From Burkholderiales bacterium (lineage in GTDB: Bacteria; Pseudomonadota; Gammaproteobacteria; Burkholderiales; Burkholderiaceae_C), in the NCBI GenBank assembly GCA_947451035.1, contig CANFXR010000017.1, forward strand, positions 1 to 36,747: 36,747 bases of DNA. The letters run 5' to 3'. Positions within the stretch are counted from its first letter, which is position 1. Each line of letters begins with the position of its first letter. Below, one piece after another: positions 26,366-36,020 of this stretch. The translations under genes and the position numbers were made by a program. Below the pieces are notes generated by a model. It did no database searches. It saw only the letters and a list, made by a program, of their open reading frames with translations, and was not told the DNA's origin.

Positions 26366-27583
26366 ATGAACGCCATCCTTTTCACCGACCTGATCGCCGA
26401 CCGTCAAGTGGCCGGCAAGCGGGTTCTGATCCGCGTCGATTTCAACGTACCGCAAGACGCCGATGGCCGCGTCACTGACGACACCCGCATCCGTGCGGCC
26501 TTGCCCTGCATCGAGGCGGCGCTGCAGGCCGGTGCGGCGGTCATGGTGACGTCGCACCTGGGCCGGCCCACCGAGGGGCGGATGACACCCGAGGATTCGC
26601 TCGCACCGGTGGCTCGTCACGTCGGTGAGTTGCTCGGCCGCGTGGTGCCGTTGATCCGTGATTGGGTCGATGGCGTCAGCCTCGACGGCCGTCCCATCGC
26701 CTCGGGCGAACTGGTGATGCTGGAGAACTGCCGCCTGAACGTGGGCGAAAGCAAGAACGATGAAGGGCTCAGCCGCAAGATGGCTGCGCTGTGCGACATC
26801 TTCGTCAACGACGCCTTTGGCGCCGCGCACCGCGCCCAGGCCTCGACGCACGGCGTGGCGCGTTTCGCGCCACTGGCGTGCGCCGGCCCGCTGCTGGCCG
26901 GCGAGGTCGACGCCATCACGAAGGCGATGGCGCAGCCACAGCGTCCGCTGGTGGCGATCGTGGCCGGCAGCAAGGTCAGCACCAAGCTGACGATCCTCGA
27001 GTCGCTGTCGGCCAAGGTCGACCGGCTGATCGTCGGCGGCGGCATCGCCAACACCTTCATGCTCGCCGCAGGCCTGCCGATCGGCAAGTCGCTGGCCGAG
27101 GCCGCTCTGGTGGATCAGGCGCGCGCGGTGATCGCGTCCATGCGCGCACGCGGCGCCGATGTGCCGATCCCGGTCGACGTGGTCACGGCGAAGTCATTCG
27201 CCGCCGATGCTCCGGCCACCATCAAGGCGGCCACCGACGTGGCGGCCGACGACATGATCCTCGACATCGGGCCGCAGACCGCCGCCGCGCTGGCGCAACT
27301 GCTCGAGTCGGCCGGCACCATCGTGTGGAACGGTCCGGTGGGCGTGTTCGAGTTCGACGCGTTTTCCCATGGCACCGAAGCCATTGCCCGCGCGATTGCC
27401 AAGTCGAACGCCTTCAGCATCGCCGGCGGGGGGGACACGCTGGCGGCCATTTCAAAGTTCGGCGTCGAGTCGGGTGTGAGCTACATCTGCACGGGCGGAG
27501 GTGCCTTCCTGGAGATGCTGGAAGGCCGCGTGCTGCCGGCCATCGAGGTGCTGGAGCGCCGCGCACTGGAGACCGCACACTAG
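26366..27583 (+). CDS. pgk: Phosphoglycerate kinase
   Basis: 405-residue PGK, which interconverts 1,3-bisphosphoglycerate plus ADP and 3-phosphoglycerate plus [15 protein letters not shown] (about 19-30) and SHLGRPTEG (63-71) form the substrate pocket. [15 protein letters not shown] and [15 protein letters not shown] mark the hinge and nucleotide region. [13 protein letters not shown] and [10 protein letters not shown] are the C-terminal nucleotide-binding loops. It begins the pgk-pyk-fba cluster seen in many Burkholderiales. AGAGAGG upstream of ATG 26366 is a distant Shine-Dalgarno. Confidence 0.98.
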   Translation: MNAILFTDLIADRQVAGKRVLIRVDFNVPQDADGRVTDDTRIRAALPCIEAALQAGAAVMVTSHLGRPTEGRMTPEDSLAPVARHVGELLGRVVPLIRDWVDGVSLDGRPIASGELVMLENCRLNVGESKNDEGLSRKMAALCDIFVNDAFGAAHRAQASTHGVARFAPLACAGPLLAGEVDAITKAMAQPQRPLVAIVAGSKVSTKLTILESLSAKVDRLIVGGGIANTFMLAAGLPIGKSLAEAALVDQARAVIASMRARGADVPIPVDVVTAKSFAADAPATIKAATDVAADDMILDIGPQTAAALAQLLESAGTIVWNGPVGVFEFDAFSHGTEAIARAIAKSNAFSIAGGGDTLAAISKFGVESGVSYICTGGGAFLEMLEGRVLPAIEVLERRALETAH

Positions 27584-27646
27584 CTTGCCCTCGGGCGAGC
27601 CGTTCGAGCCGTCACCTTCCTGTCAGAAACACCGGAGATTTCGCCC

Positions 27647-29077
27647 ATGACCCGTGCCACCAAGATCGTCGCCACCCTCGGCCCGGCATCGAGTTCCCCC
27701 GAGGTTCTCGAGCGCATGATCCGCGCGGGCGTCGACGTGGTCCGGCTCAACTTCTCGCACGGCACGGCGCAAGACCACATCGACCGCGCCACGCTGGTGC
27801 GCGAGGTGGCACGCCGCGTGGGCAAGGAGGTCGCCATCATGGCCGACCTGCAGGGCCCGAAGATCCGCGTGGGCAAGTTCGAGGGCGGCAAGACGATGCT
27901 CGAGCCGGGGCAAACGTTCATCCTTGATGGCGCGACCACCGAGCTGGGCACCAACGAGCGAGTCGGCCTCGACTACAAGGAACTGCCGCGCGATTTGCGC
28001 CCCGGCGACACCTTGCTGCTCAACGACGGACTGCTCAAGCTCACCGTCGACGCGGTGCGCGGCGCCGAGATCCACACCACCGTGGTGGTGGGCGGAGAGT
28101 TGTCCAACAACAAGGGCATCAACAAGGCCGGTGGCGGCCTGACGGCGCCGGCGCTGACCGCCAAGGACATGGAAGACATCAAGACCGCGATGAGCTTCAA
28201 GTGCGAGTACCTTGCGGTGAGCTTTCCGAAGAACGCCACCGACATGGAAATGGCTCGCCAGTTGGCCAATGTGGCCGGTGAGTCCACCCGTCACAAGGCC
28301 GCGCTGATCGCCAAGATCGAACGCAGCGAAGCCATCCCCGTGCTCGAGAGCATCCTGCGCGCCAGCGACGGCATCATGGTCGCGCGCGGCGACCTCGCGG
28401 TGGAGGTCGGCAACGCCACGGTGCCGGCGCTGCAAAAGAAGATGATCAAGATGGCGCGCGAGCTCGACCGCATCGTCATCACCGCCACCCAGATGATGGA
28501 GTCGATGATCGTCAACCCGGTGCCCACGCGCGCCGAGGTCAGCGACGTGGCCAACGCGGTGCTCGATGGCACCGACGCCGTGATGCTCAGCGCCGAGACG
28601 GCGGCGGGCAAGTACCCGGTGGAAACGGTCGAAATGATGTCCACGATCTGCATCGAGGCCGAGCGCGCCGAAGAGGTCTCGCTCGATGCGGACTTCACCA
28701 ACAAGCTGTTCGGCCGCATCGACCAGTCGATCGCCATGGCCGCGCTGTTTGCCGCCTACCACCTGGGCTGCAAGGCGATCCTGGCGCTGACCGAGTCCGG
28801 CTCGACCGCGCTGTGGATGAGCCGTCACCGCATCCACGTGCCCATCTACGGGCTCACCTCGCAGGTCAACAGCCAGCGCAAGATGACGCTCTACCGCAAC
28901 GTGCGCCCGCTGCTGATCCCCAGCTTCACCGACCGCGATCACGCGTTGGCCAAGGCCGAGGCGCTGCTGGTCGACCAAGGCGTGCTCAAGTCGGGCGACA
29001 CCTACGCGATCACGGTGGGCGAGCCCATGGGCCACCCCGGCGGCACCAACATGCTCAAGATCTGCCGCGTGGCCTGA
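27647..29077 (+). CDS. pyk: Pyruvate kinase
   Basis: 476-residue pyruvate kinase, which converts phosphoenolpyruvate and ADP to pyruvate and ATP. TKIVATLGPASSSPEVLERM and VDVVRLNFSHGTAQDHI open the barrel. ALIAKIERSEAIPVLESIL contains the catalytic Lys/Glu region, IMVARGDLAVEVG the Mg-binding segment and VITATQMMESMI the substrate loop. The C-terminal allosteric domain is present, ending GGTNMLKICRVA. It lies 63 nt after pgk. A long reading frame on the opposite strand here is a codon-bias shadow. Confidence 0.98.
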   Translation: MTRATKIVATLGPASSSPEVLERMIRAGVDVVRLNFSHGTAQDHIDRATLVREVARRVGKEVAIMADLQGPKIRVGKFEGGKTMLEPGQTFILDGATTELGTNERVGLDYKELPRDLRPGDTLLLNDGLLKLTVDAVRGAEIHTTVVVGGELSNNKGINKAGGGLTAPALTAKDMEDIKTAMSFKCEYLAVSFPKNATDMEMARQLANVAGESTRHKAALIAKIERSEAIPVLESILRASDGIMVARGDLAVEVGNATVPALQKKMIKMARELDRIVITATQMMESMIVNPVPTRAEVSDVANAVLDGTDAVMLSAETAAGKYPVETVEMMSTICIEAERAEEVSLDADFTNKLFGRIDQSIAMAALFAAYHLGCKAILALTESGSTALWMSRHRIHVPIYGLTSQVNSQRKMTLYRNVRPLLIPSFTDRDHALAKAEALLVDQGVLKSGDTYAITVGEPMGHPGGTNMLKICRVA

Positions 29078-29125
29078 GGGCCCGAGCGCGACGCCACCCC
29101 ATTCATCTCCCAGGAAAAACTGACC

Positions 29126-30190
29126 ATGCCTCTCGTTTCGATGCGCCAGCTGCTCGACCACGCCGCCGAACATGCCTACGGCATCCCGGCGTTCAACGTG
29201 AACAACCTCGAGCAGGTTCAAGCGGTGATGTCGGCGGCCGCCGAAGTCGGCGCGCCGGTGATCCTGCAAGCCAGCGCCGGTGCGCGCAAGTACGCCGGCG
29301 AGCCCTTCATCAAGCACCTGATCCAGGCGGCGGTGGAAAGCTGGCCGAACATCCCGCTGGTGATGCACCAGGACCACGGCCAAAGCCCCGATGTGTGCCG
29401 GGGCGCGATCGATCTGGGCTTCAGCTCGGTGATGATGGACGGCTCGCTGCAAGCCGACGGCAAGACCATCGCCAGCTACGACTACAACATCGAGGTCACG
29501 CGCAAGGTGGTCGACATGGCCCATGCGCTGGGCGTCACTGTCGAGGGCGAACTCGGCTGCCTGGGCTCGCTCGAGACCATGAAGGGCGACAAGGAAGACG
29601 GCCACGGCACCGACGCCACGATGACCATGGAGCAGCTGCTCACCGACCCCGAGCAGGCCGCCGACTTCGTCAAGCGCACCCAGCTCGACGCGTTGGCCAT
29701 CGCGATTGGCACCAGCCACGGCGCCTACAAGTTCACCCGCAAGCCCACCGGCGACATCCTCGCCATCAGCCGCATCAAGGAAATCAACCAGCGCATCCCG
29801 AACACCCACCTGGTGATGCACGGCAGCTCCAGCGTGCCGCAGGACCTGCTGGCCACCATCCGCGAATTTGGCGGCGACATGCGCGAGACCTACGGCGTGC
29901 CGGTGAGCGAGATCCAGGAGGCCATCAAGTTCGGTGTGCGCAAGATCAACATCGACACCGACGTGCGCCTGGCCATGACCGCCGCCATCCGCAAGTACAT
30001 GGTGCAAAACCCCGACAAGTTCGACCCGCGCGACTACCTCAAGCCGGCGCGCGAGGCGGCCAAGCAGATCTGCAAGCAGCGCTACCTCGAGTTCAACTGC
30101 GAAGGCCAGGCCGCGAAGATCAAGCCGCAGACCTTGTCCGTGGTGGCTCAGCGCTATGCGCACGGCGAGCTCGCGCAAACCGTCGTTTGA
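29126..30190 (+). CDS. fba: Class II fructose-bisphosphate aldolase
   Basis: 354-residue class II aldolase, of the length and sequence type often called CbbA/FbaA subtype IIB. It is a zinc enzyme that splits fructose-1,6-bisphosphate into two trioses. [20 protein letters not shown] holds the zinc ligand and catalytic Asp near residues 81-84. [33 protein letters not shown] and [20 protein letters not shown] are the phosphate- and metal-binding segments. AGGAAA precedes ATG 29126. It follows pyk by 48 nt and precedes purC by 25 nt. Confidence 0.98.
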   Translation: MPLVSMRQLLDHAAEHAYGIPAFNVNNLEQVQAVMSAAAEVGAPVILQASAGARKYAGEPFIKHLIQAAVESWPNIPLVMHQDHGQSPDVCRGAIDLGFSSVMMDGSLQADGKTIASYDYNIEVTRKVVDMAHALGVTVEGELGCLGSLETMKGDKEDGHGTDATMTMEQLLTDPEQAADFVKRTQLDALAIAIGTSHGAYKFTRKPTGDILAISRIKEINQRIPNTHLVMHGSSSVPQDLLATIREFGGDMRETYGVPVSEIQEAIKFGVRKINIDTDVRLAMTAAIRKYMVQNPDKFDPRDYLKPAREAAKQICKQRYLEFNCEGQAAKIKPQTLSVVAQRYAHGELAQTVV

Positions 30191-30215
30191 TGCACCGAAC
30201 CGAAAGTACCGCGCG

Positions 30216-31124
30216 ATGACTTCTGCCCTGCTTGAAAGCCGCCTGCACACGCTGCCTTTGCTGGCGCGCGGCAAGGTGCGAGACAACTACGCCGTCGGCG
30301 ACGACCGTCTGCTGATGATTGCCAGCGACCGCCTCAGCGCGTTCGATGTGGTGATGGGCGAGCCCATCCCCGGCAAGGGTCAGCTGCTCACCGAGATGGC
30401 GCTGTTCTGGTTTGGGCGCCTGAAATCCATCGTGCCCAATCACCTGACCGGCGATTCGCCCGAAAGCGTGGTGGCGCCCGATGAACGCGCGCAGGTGGTT
30501 GGCCGCTCGATGCTGGTCAAGCGGCTCAAGCCGCTGCCCGTCGAGGCGGTGGTGCGCGGCTATCTGGCGGGCAGCGGCTGGAAGGAATACCAGCACAACC
30601 GCGAGGTGTGCGGAGTGAAACTGCCCGAAGGGCTTGCCAACGCCTCGAAGCTGCCGCAGCCGATCTTCACGCCGGCCACCAAGGCCGACATGGGCGACCA
30701 CGACGAGAACATTTCCTTCGAGCGCATGGTCGAGATCATCGGCGAGCCATTGGCCGTGCAGGTGCGTGATGTGGCCATCGAGCTCTACCGCAGCGCCGCC
30801 GCGTTTGCGCTGACCAAGGGCATCATCATCGCGGACACCAAGTTCGAATTCGGCCTCGATGACGCCGGCACGCTGACGCTGATGGACGAGGTGCTCACGC
30901 CCGATTCGTCGCGCTTCTGGCCGCTCGAGGGCTACGAGGCGGCGTTCCAGGCCGGCCTCAATCCGCCGAGCTACGACAAGCAGTTCGTGCGCGACTGGCT
31001 CGAGCACGCCGTGGTCGATGGTGCTGCCTGGAACAAGCAGGCGCCTGCGCCCGCCTTGCCGCCTGAAGTGGTGGCGTACACAGCCGAGCGGTACCGCGAG
31101 GCCTTGCAGCGTCTGACGGCATGA
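30216..31124 (+). CDS. purC: Phosphoribosylaminoimidazole-succinocarboxamide synthase
   Basis: 302-residue SAICAR synthetase, which joins aspartate to CAIR in de novo purine synthesis. [20 protein letters not shown], the [20 protein letters not shown] region and [20 protein letters not shown] are diagnostic. [20 protein letters not shown] and [13 protein letters not shown] complete the ATP site. The length is that of the longer betaproteobacterial/yeast-like type (E. coli is 237). ATG 30216 is used; the open frame upstream lies inside fba. Its TGA overlaps the next gene start (ATGA). Confidence 0.97.
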   Translation: MTSALLESRLHTLPLLARGKVRDNYAVGDDRLLMIASDRLSAFDVVMGEPIPGKGQLLTEMALFWFGRLKSIVPNHLTGDSPESVVAPDERAQVVGRSMLVKRLKPLPVEAVVRGYLAGSGWKEYQHNREVCGVKLPEGLANASKLPQPIFTPATKADMGDHDENISFERMVEIIGEPLAVQVRDVAIELYRSAAAFALTKGIIIADTKFEFGLDDAGTLTLMDEVLTPDSSRFWPLEGYEAAFQAGLNPPSYDKQFVRDWLEHAVVDGAAWNKQAPAPALPPEVVAYTAERYREALQRLTA

Positions 31125-32233
31125 AACCCCCGGCATCGCCCATGCTCGCGCGGCTCGATGCCGCGCTGGCCTCGGCAGTGCGCCCGGTCGATGTGGCCTG
31201 CGCACGCGCCGAGCGGGCCGGTTTTCTGGCCAGGCTAGGTTTTTTCGATGAAGTGAACGCCGAGTTGGCTGCCTTGCGCAGCGAGTTCGCCTTGCGGCCC
31301 GCCGCGCCGGTCACGGTGTGGATTTGCGTGGTCGAGGCCTGGGTCGAGCACTACAACGGCCGGGTGCCGGCCGGGCGCGACAAGATGCTGCGCGCGCACG
31401 CGCTGAGCGCTGCGGCCGGGCTGCGTGACCTGCAGGCGCTCAGCGCCGCCTGGCTGGCGCACATCTGTTTCACCCAGGATGACATGGACGCGATGGCGCG
31501 CCATCTGGCAACCGCGCTGCAACTCGCCGCGCCCGACCACCACGCGGCACAGGCGCGTGCCTCGCTGGTCGCGGCCTCGGCCTACCACTGGGCCAACCGG
31601 CTCGATCTGGCGCAGCCCTGGTACGCGCGTGCCCGCGAACACGCGATGGCCGAAACCGACGACGCCACGCTGGGCGTCATCACCTTCACCATGGCCGGCC
31701 ACCGCAGCAATCACGCGCTGCACGCGGCCATCCTCGGCGAGTCCGACACCGACGAAGCACGCCGCGCGCAGGCCTGGGTCGACGCCTCGTGCAACTTCGA
31801 TCAGTGGGTGGGCACGGTGTCGCAAAACGCCTACATGCAGATCTTTCGTGCGCTGGTGCTTTCAGCCCAAAACGAGCACGCCAAGGCGCTGCTGCAGTAC
31901 TCGGCGCACCTGGACGAGGCGTGGCGTCAGGGGTTGTCGCACATGCGCGCAGCCCATCTGGCCGATCGGGCCTGGTGCCGTTTCCGCACCGGTGACACGG
32001 CCGGCGCGCGCGCCGATGCCGACGGCGCCGCCGCGCTGATAGACCCGGGCATGTACGTCGAAGACCTGGCGGTGGCCTGCGGCCGGCTCGCGCAGGTGTT
32101 CGCAGCACTCGATGACGTGGCCGCGGCGCAGCACCACCGGCAACTCGCCAGCGATCATTGGACGCGACAGCACGCCATGCAGCAATCGGTCATCGAGACC
32201 CTGAACCGCGCGCTCGAACGGCCGACGCCCTGA
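31121..32233 (+). CDS. Uncharacterised helical-repeat (TPR-like) protein
   Basis: 370 residues, family not recognised. It has no signal peptide, membrane span or catalytic motif. It is made almost wholly of Ala/Leu/Arg-rich amphipathic helix pairs spaced like tetratricopeptide repeats. Examples are [40 protein letters not shown] and [20 protein letters not shown]. This suggests a soluble cytoplasmic scaffold or the sensor part seen in some regulators, but no DNA-binding or signalling domain accompanies it. Its ATG overlaps the purC stop by four bases, so it should be translationally coupled to purC. The 3' end faces cnoX, 21 nt away. Confidence 0.65.
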   Translation: MKPPASPMLARLDAALASAVRPVDVACARAERAGFLARLGFFDEVNAELAALRSEFALRPAAPVTVWICVVEAWVEHYNGRVPAGRDKMLRAHALSAAAGLRDLQALSAAWLAHICFTQDDMDAMARHLATALQLAAPDHHAAQARASLVAASAYHWANRLDLAQPWYARAREHAMAETDDATLGVITFTMAGHRSNHALHAAILGESDTDEARRAQAWVDASCNFDQWVGTVSQNAYMQIFRALVLSAQNEHAKALLQYSAHLDEAWRQGLSHMRAAHLADRAWCRFRTGDTAGARADADGAAALIDPGMYVEDLAVACGRLAQVFAALDDVAAAQHHRQLASDHWTRQHAMQQSVIETLNRALERPTP

Positions 32234-32254
32234 ATCGGGCGGTTGCGCCTCAGT

Positions 32255-33196
32255 TCAGAACAGCGCCATGCTCAACTTGCGGCGGTACTGATCGACCACC
32301 GGATCGGCCGGCGTCGTGTTGATCTTTCCGGCGATCTCGAGCGTGCCCTTGGGCGCTGCGGCTTCCGCTTTGGCTGCGGGCTTGCTCATCACCTCGAGCA
32401 CGGCGACGTAGGTCTTACGCGCGGCTTCGCCGTTCCAGGCCTTGTCGCGCATCACGATCTCGAGCAGTTCGTCCATCGCCTCGGTGAAGCGCTGGGCGGC
32501 AAAGTGCAGTTGCGCCAGTTCGAAGCGGGCCTCGAAGTCACGCCGGTTGGCGGCAAGGGCGGCGGCCAGCACGTCGGGTGAGCGCGACGAGACTGCCGCC
32601 TCGCACGCCGCCAGCCAGTGACCGCAAGCCACCAGCCGTGCGTCGGGCAGCACGGCACCGGCCACCGGGTCGAACAGCACGCGCGCCTCGTCGATGCGAC
32701 CGGCCAGCAGCAGCGCGCGCAGGCAGTCGAAGCGGGCGGTGTCGTTGGCGGGGTGGGTGGCCACCGCATCCATCAGCAGGGCAATCGCGTCTTCGGTGTG
32801 GCCGTCGGCCAGCAGCGCTTCGGCGGCCTCCACGTCTTCTTCGGCGGCCATTTCTTCCGGTGAGGGCACGTGTTTGTCGAGGAACTCGCGGATCTCGGCT
32901 TCAGGCAGCGCGCCCACGAACCCGTCGACCGGTTGGCCGTCCTTGAACATCACGCAAAACGGGATGCTGCGCACGCCGAACATCTGCGAGAGCTGCCCGG
33001 CGATGTCGGGCTCGGCGTCCGAGTCGAGCTTGGCCAGCGCAAAGCGGCCAGCGTAGGCGACCTCGAGTTTTTCGAGCAGGGGCCCGAGTGATTTGCACGG
33101 CCCGCACCAAGGTGCCCAGATGTCGAGCAGCACCGGCCCGGTGAGCGAGGCTTCGATCAGATCGGCTTGCAGGTTCTTGATGGTGATGTCGATCAT
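32255..33196 (-). CDS. cnoX: Thioredoxin-TPR co-chaperone CnoX (YbbN) family
   Basis: 313 residues. An N-terminal thioredoxin domain (about 1-108) has the active motif IWAPWCGPCKSLGPLLEKL with Cys31 and Cys34. A C-terminal TPR region follows (about 115-270). This two-part design is that of CnoX/YbbN, a holdase-redox chaperone that passes clients to GroEL and DnaK. E. coli CnoX lacks the first active cysteine; here both are present, so redox activity is plausible. ATG 33196 is used because the thioredoxin fold starts there (MIDITIKNLQ). An upstream GTG at 33235 would add 13 residues. Neither start has a clear Shine-Dalgarno. Confidence 0.85.
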   Translation of the reverse strand: MIDITIKNLQADLIEASLTGPVLLDIWAPWCGPCKSLGPLLEKLEVAYAGRFALAKLDSDAEPDIAGQLSQMFGVRSIPFCVMFKDGQPVDGFVGALPEAEIREFLDKHVPSPEEMAAEEDVEAAEALLADGHTEDAIALLMDAVATHPANDTARFDCLRALLLAGRIDEARVLFDPVAGAVLPDARLVACGHWLAACEAAVSSRSPDVLAAALAANRRDFEARFELAQLHFAAQRFTEAMDELLEIVMRDKAWNGEAARKTYVAVLEVMSKPAAKAEAAAPKGTLEIAGKINTTPADPVVDQYRRKLSMALF

Positions 33197-33258
33197 GGTG
33201 TCGTGTGGTGTGCTTGGTGGCGCAGCGGCGCGCACCCGTCTGAGGGGGCAGCGGCGCC

Positions 33259-33264
33259 TACAAT
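33259..33264 (+). promoter_or_regulatory. Candidate -10 element for purE
   Basis: TACAAT, 30 nt before the purE ATG, in the 98-nt gap between divergent cnoX and purE. No good -35 was found at 16-18 nt spacing, so this is tentative. Confidence 0.35.
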
Positions 33265-33294
33265 CGAATGCTTTGCAGAAGACGGAGCGAGGCC

Positions 33295-33789
33295 ATGAAC
33301 GCGCCTGCCGTGGTGGGGGTGGTGATGGGGTCCAGCAGCGACTGGGAAACCCTGCGTGCAGCCACCGAGATTCTCGCCGAGTTTGACATCCCCTTCGAGG
33401 CTCGAGTGGTGTCGGCGCACCGCATGCCCGACGACATGTTTGCCTACGCCGAATCGGCTGGCGCGAGGGGCCTCAAGGCCATCATCGCCGGTGCCGGCGG
33501 CGCAGCGCACCTGCCCGGCATGCTCGCGGCCAAGACCACCGTGCCGGTGCTCGGCGTGCCCGTGGCGAGCCGGCACTTGCAGGGGGTCGATTCGCTGCAC
33601 TCCATCGTCCAGATGCCCAAGGGCATCCCGGTGGCCACCTTCGCCATTGGCACCGCGGGCGCTGCCAATGCGGCGCTGTTCGCGGTGGCCATGTTCGCCG
33701 TGGCCGACGAGGCGTTGCGCTTGCGGCTCGAGGCCTATCGCGCGCGCCAGACCGACGCGGCCCGCGCGATGACGTCACAGCTCACATGA
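33295..33789 (+). CDS. purE: N5-carboxyaminoimidazole ribonucleotide mutase
   Basis: 164-residue class I PurE, which converts N5-CAIR to [24 protein letters not shown] carries the substrate-binding Ser-Asp pair. [10 protein letters not shown] carries the catalytic His42. [20 protein letters not shown] and [20 protein letters not shown] are conserved. ATG 33295 has GGAG upstream (33284-33287); the open frame further upstream does not look like PurE. The 3' end overlaps purK by four bases (ATGA). Confidence 0.97.
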   Translation: MNAPAVVGVVMGSSSDWETLRAATEILAEFDIPFEARVVSAHRMPDDMFAYAESAGARGLKAIIAGAGGAAHLPGMLAAKTTVPVLGVPVASRHLQGVDSLHSIVQMPKGIPVATFAIGTAGAANAALFAVAMFAVADEALRLRLEAYRARQTDAARAMTSQLT

Positions 33790-34958
33790 CCGCTTTCATC
33801 GCGCCCGGCGCCACCTTGGGCGTCATGGGCGGCGGCCAGCTCGGCCGCATGTTCGTGCACGCCGCACAGCAGATGGGCTACTTCACTGCGGTTCTCGACA
33901 GCGATCCGGCCAGCCCCGCGGGTCAGGTCGCACACCATCATGTGCAAACCGGCTACCTCGATGAGCAGGGCTTGGCCCGGCTCGCCCAGCGCTGCGCGGC
34001 CATCACCACCGAGTTCGAAAACGTGCCGGCCGCAGCGTTGCAAGCGCTCGCCACGCAGCGGCCGGTGTCGCCCGGCGCGGCGGCGGTGGCGGTGTGCCAG
34101 GACCGTGCCGCCGAGAAGCGCCACTTTGCGGATTGCCAGGTGCCGTGCGCGCCGCACGCCGTGATCGAAACGGCCGCGCAACTCGATGCGGTGCCCGATC
34201 ACCTGCTGCCGGGCATCCTGAAAACCACGCGCATGGGCTACGACGGCAAGGGCCAGGCACGCGTCGCGACGCGCGCCGAACTCGCCGTCGCCTGGACGGC
34301 GCTGGGCGGCGTGTCCGCGGTGCTTGAGCAGCGACTGCCGCTGGCCCACGAGGTCAGCGTGATCGTGGTGCGCAGCGCCGATGGCGAGATCGTGCACTTC
34401 CCGCTGCAGCAAAACCTGCATCGCGACGGCATCCTGGCCGTCACCCAGGTGCCCGCGCCCGACGTCGCGCCCGCTTTGCAGCAGCAGGCGATCGACGCGG
34501 CGCACCGCGTGGCCGCGTCACTCGATTACGTGGGTGTGCTGTGCGTCGAGTTCTTCGTGCTGCAAGACGGGCGTCTGGTGGCCAACGAAATGGCGCCGCG
34601 TCCGCACAACTCGGGCCACTACAGCGTCGACGCCTGCGAGTTGTCGCAGTTCGACTTGCAGGTGCGCGCGATGACCGGCGCGCCGCTGGTCGCGCCCCGA
34701 CTGCATTCGCCGGCGGTGATGCTCAACTTGCTGGGCGACCTGTGGTTTCCCGCCGATACCAGCGCGCCGGACACCCTTCGCGAGCCGGACTGGGCGCGGG
34801 TGCTGGCGCTGCCGGGTGTGCATTTGCACCTGTACGGCAAGACCACACCCCGACCTGCGCGCAAGATGGGCCATCTCACGGTGACCGCTGTCAGCGCTGC
34901 CGAGGCGCGCCGTGTCGCGCTCGAGGCGGCAGCCGTGCTCGGTCTGCCCGCGTTTTGA
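33786..34958 (+). CDS. purK: 5-(carboxyamino)imidazole ribonucleotide synthase
   Basis: 390-residue ATP-grasp enzyme that makes N5-CAIR from AIR, bicarbonate and ATP, feeding Pur[21 protein letters not shown] is the N-terminal signature. [33 protein letters not shown] (nucleotide-binding) and [11 protein letters not shown]-like [20 protein letters not shown] with RPHNSGHYS form the metal and ATP site. It starts in an ATGA overlap with purE, ensuring coupled synthesis. tsaC follows within 14 nt. Confidence 0.97.
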   Translation: MTAFIAPGATLGVMGGGQLGRMFVHAAQQMGYFTAVLDSDPASPAGQVAHHHVQTGYLDEQGLARLAQRCAAITTEFENVPAAALQALATQRPVSPGAAAVAVCQDRAAEKRHFADCQVPCAPHAVIETAAQLDAVPDHLLPGILKTTRMGYDGKGQARVATRAELAVAWTALGGVSAVLEQRLPLAHEVSVIVVRSADGEIVHFPLQQNLHRDGILAVTQVPAPDVAPALQQQAIDAAHRVAASLDYVGVLCVEFFVLQDGRLVANEMAPRPHNSGHYSVDACELSQFDLQVRAMTGAPLVAPRLHSPAVMLNLLGDLWFPADTSAPDTLREPDWARVLALPGVHLHLYGKTTPRPARKMGHLTVTAVSAAEARRVALEAAAVLGLPAF

Positions 34959-34971
34959 GGCGATTGATCGC

Positions 34972-35982
34972 TTGAATCCTGTGCTCGATGGACACGACCC
35001 GCTGGCGATCGCCGCCTGCGCCGATGCGCTGGCCGCCGGTGAGCTGGTCGCGTTCCCGACCGAGACGGTCTACGGTCTGGGTGCGCGTGCCGATGACGAT
35101 GCAGCAGTGGCGCGGATATTCCAGGCCAAGGGCCGTCCGGCCGACCATCCCCTGATCGTGCATTTGGCCGACGCAGCTTCGGCCTCCCGCTTTTGCGACG
35201 ACTGGCCGGTGCTGGCGCAGCGCCTGAGCGCCGCGTTCTGGCCCGGGCCATTGACCGTGATCGTGCCGCGCTCGGCGGGCGTGGCCAAGGCTTGCGCGGG
35301 CGGGCAATCGACGATCGGGCTGCGCTGCCCCGACCACCCGGTGGCGCTGGCGCTGCTGCGCGCCGCGGCGGCGCGCGGTGTGCCGGGCATCGCCGCGCCC
35401 AGCGCCAACCGCTTTGGCCGCCTGAGCCCGACGTGCGCGGCGCATGTGGTGGCTGAACTGGGCGATGAGCGCGGCCTGCGCGTGCTCGATGGCGGGGACT
35501 GTCCGGTGGGCATCGAGTCGACCATCATCGACTGCTCGCGCGGCCGCCCGGTGCTGCTGCGCCCGGGCACGCTCACACGTCAGGCGATCGAGGCGGTGCT
35601 CGGGCAACCCCTGCTGGCGCGCGATGCCGCTGCACCCCGGGCGTCCGGCACGCTCGAGACCCATTACGCGCCGCGTGCACGCGTGCGGCTGCTGGGGGCC
35701 GACCAGCTGCACGCTGAACTCGAACAACTCACCGCGGCGCACGCGGGCGAGATGGCCGCGTCGTCGCCGACGCTGGCGGTATATTCGCGCCAGCCGTTGC
35801 CGGCTCAGGCTGCGGTGATCCACCAGACCATGCCACCCGGCGCTGCTGCCGTCGCCCACGAACTGTTCAGCGTGCTGCGCAGCTTCGACGACCGCGGCGC
35901 GCAACAGATCTGGGTGGAGTTGCCGCCCGCCGATGCGCAGTGGGACGGCGTCAGAGACCGCCTCGTTCGAGCTGCCGCCTGA
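34972..35982 (+). CDS. tsaC: L-threonylcarbamoyladenylate synthase, Sua5 type (probable TTG start)
   Basis: About 336 residues. It makes threonylcarbamoyl-AMP, the first step of the t6A modification at position 37 of ANN-decoding tRNAs. The YrdC domain is clear: GELVAFPTETVYGLGARADD, FQAKGRPADHPLIVHLAD and APSANRFGRLSPT. After a linker (ASGTLETHYAPRARV) there is the extra C-terminal Sua5 domain, so it is the longer Sua5/YwlC form. The start is uncertain: TTG 34972 has GAGG 11 nt upstream, and GTG 34981 is an alternative. It is probably part of the purE-purK transcript. Confidence 0.9.
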   Translation: MNPVLDGHDPLAIAACADALAAGELVAFPTETVYGLGARADDDAAVARIFQAKGRPADHPLIVHLADAASASRFCDDWPVLAQRLSAAFWPGPLTVIVPRSAGVAKACAGGQSTIGLRCPDHPVALALLRAAAARGVPGIAAPSANRFGRLSPTCAAHVVAELGDERGLRVLDGGDCPVGIESTIIDCSRGRPVLLRPGTLTRQAIEAVLGQPLLARDAAAPRASGTLETHYAPRARVRLLGADQLHAELEQLTAAHAGEMAASSPTLAVYSRQPLPAQAAVIHQTMPPGAAAVAHELFSVLRSFDDRGAQQIWVELPPADAQWDGVRDRLVRAAA

Positions 35983-36020
35983 CTGAGCCGACCACAACCA
36001 CTTTTTCCTTGGGAGCCTGC

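Noticed and set aside
26791-27927. 378-codon plus-strand frame inside pgk and early pyk
   Set aside because: Out-of-frame shadow of pgk, almost entirely Arg/Gly/Ala/His; not protein-like.
28813-30219. 468-codon plus-strand frame overlapping the end of pyk and all of fba
   Set aside because: Out-of-frame shadow of fba with extreme Arg/His/Pro content; no start signal and no homology.
27623-30286. 887-codon open frame on the minus strand opposite pyk and fba
   Set aside because: It mirrors strongly conserved pyk and fba. It is a GC-rich third-position shadow, with repetitive His/Val/Ala/Asp composition and no recognisable domain.
30120-31205. 361-codon minus-strand frame opposite purC
   Set aside because: Shadow of the well-supported purC; no motif or ribosome-binding site.
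34891-35997. 368-codon minus-strand frame opposite tsaC
   Set aside because: The plus strand encodes a clear YrdC/Sua5 protein; the antisense frame is low-complexity.
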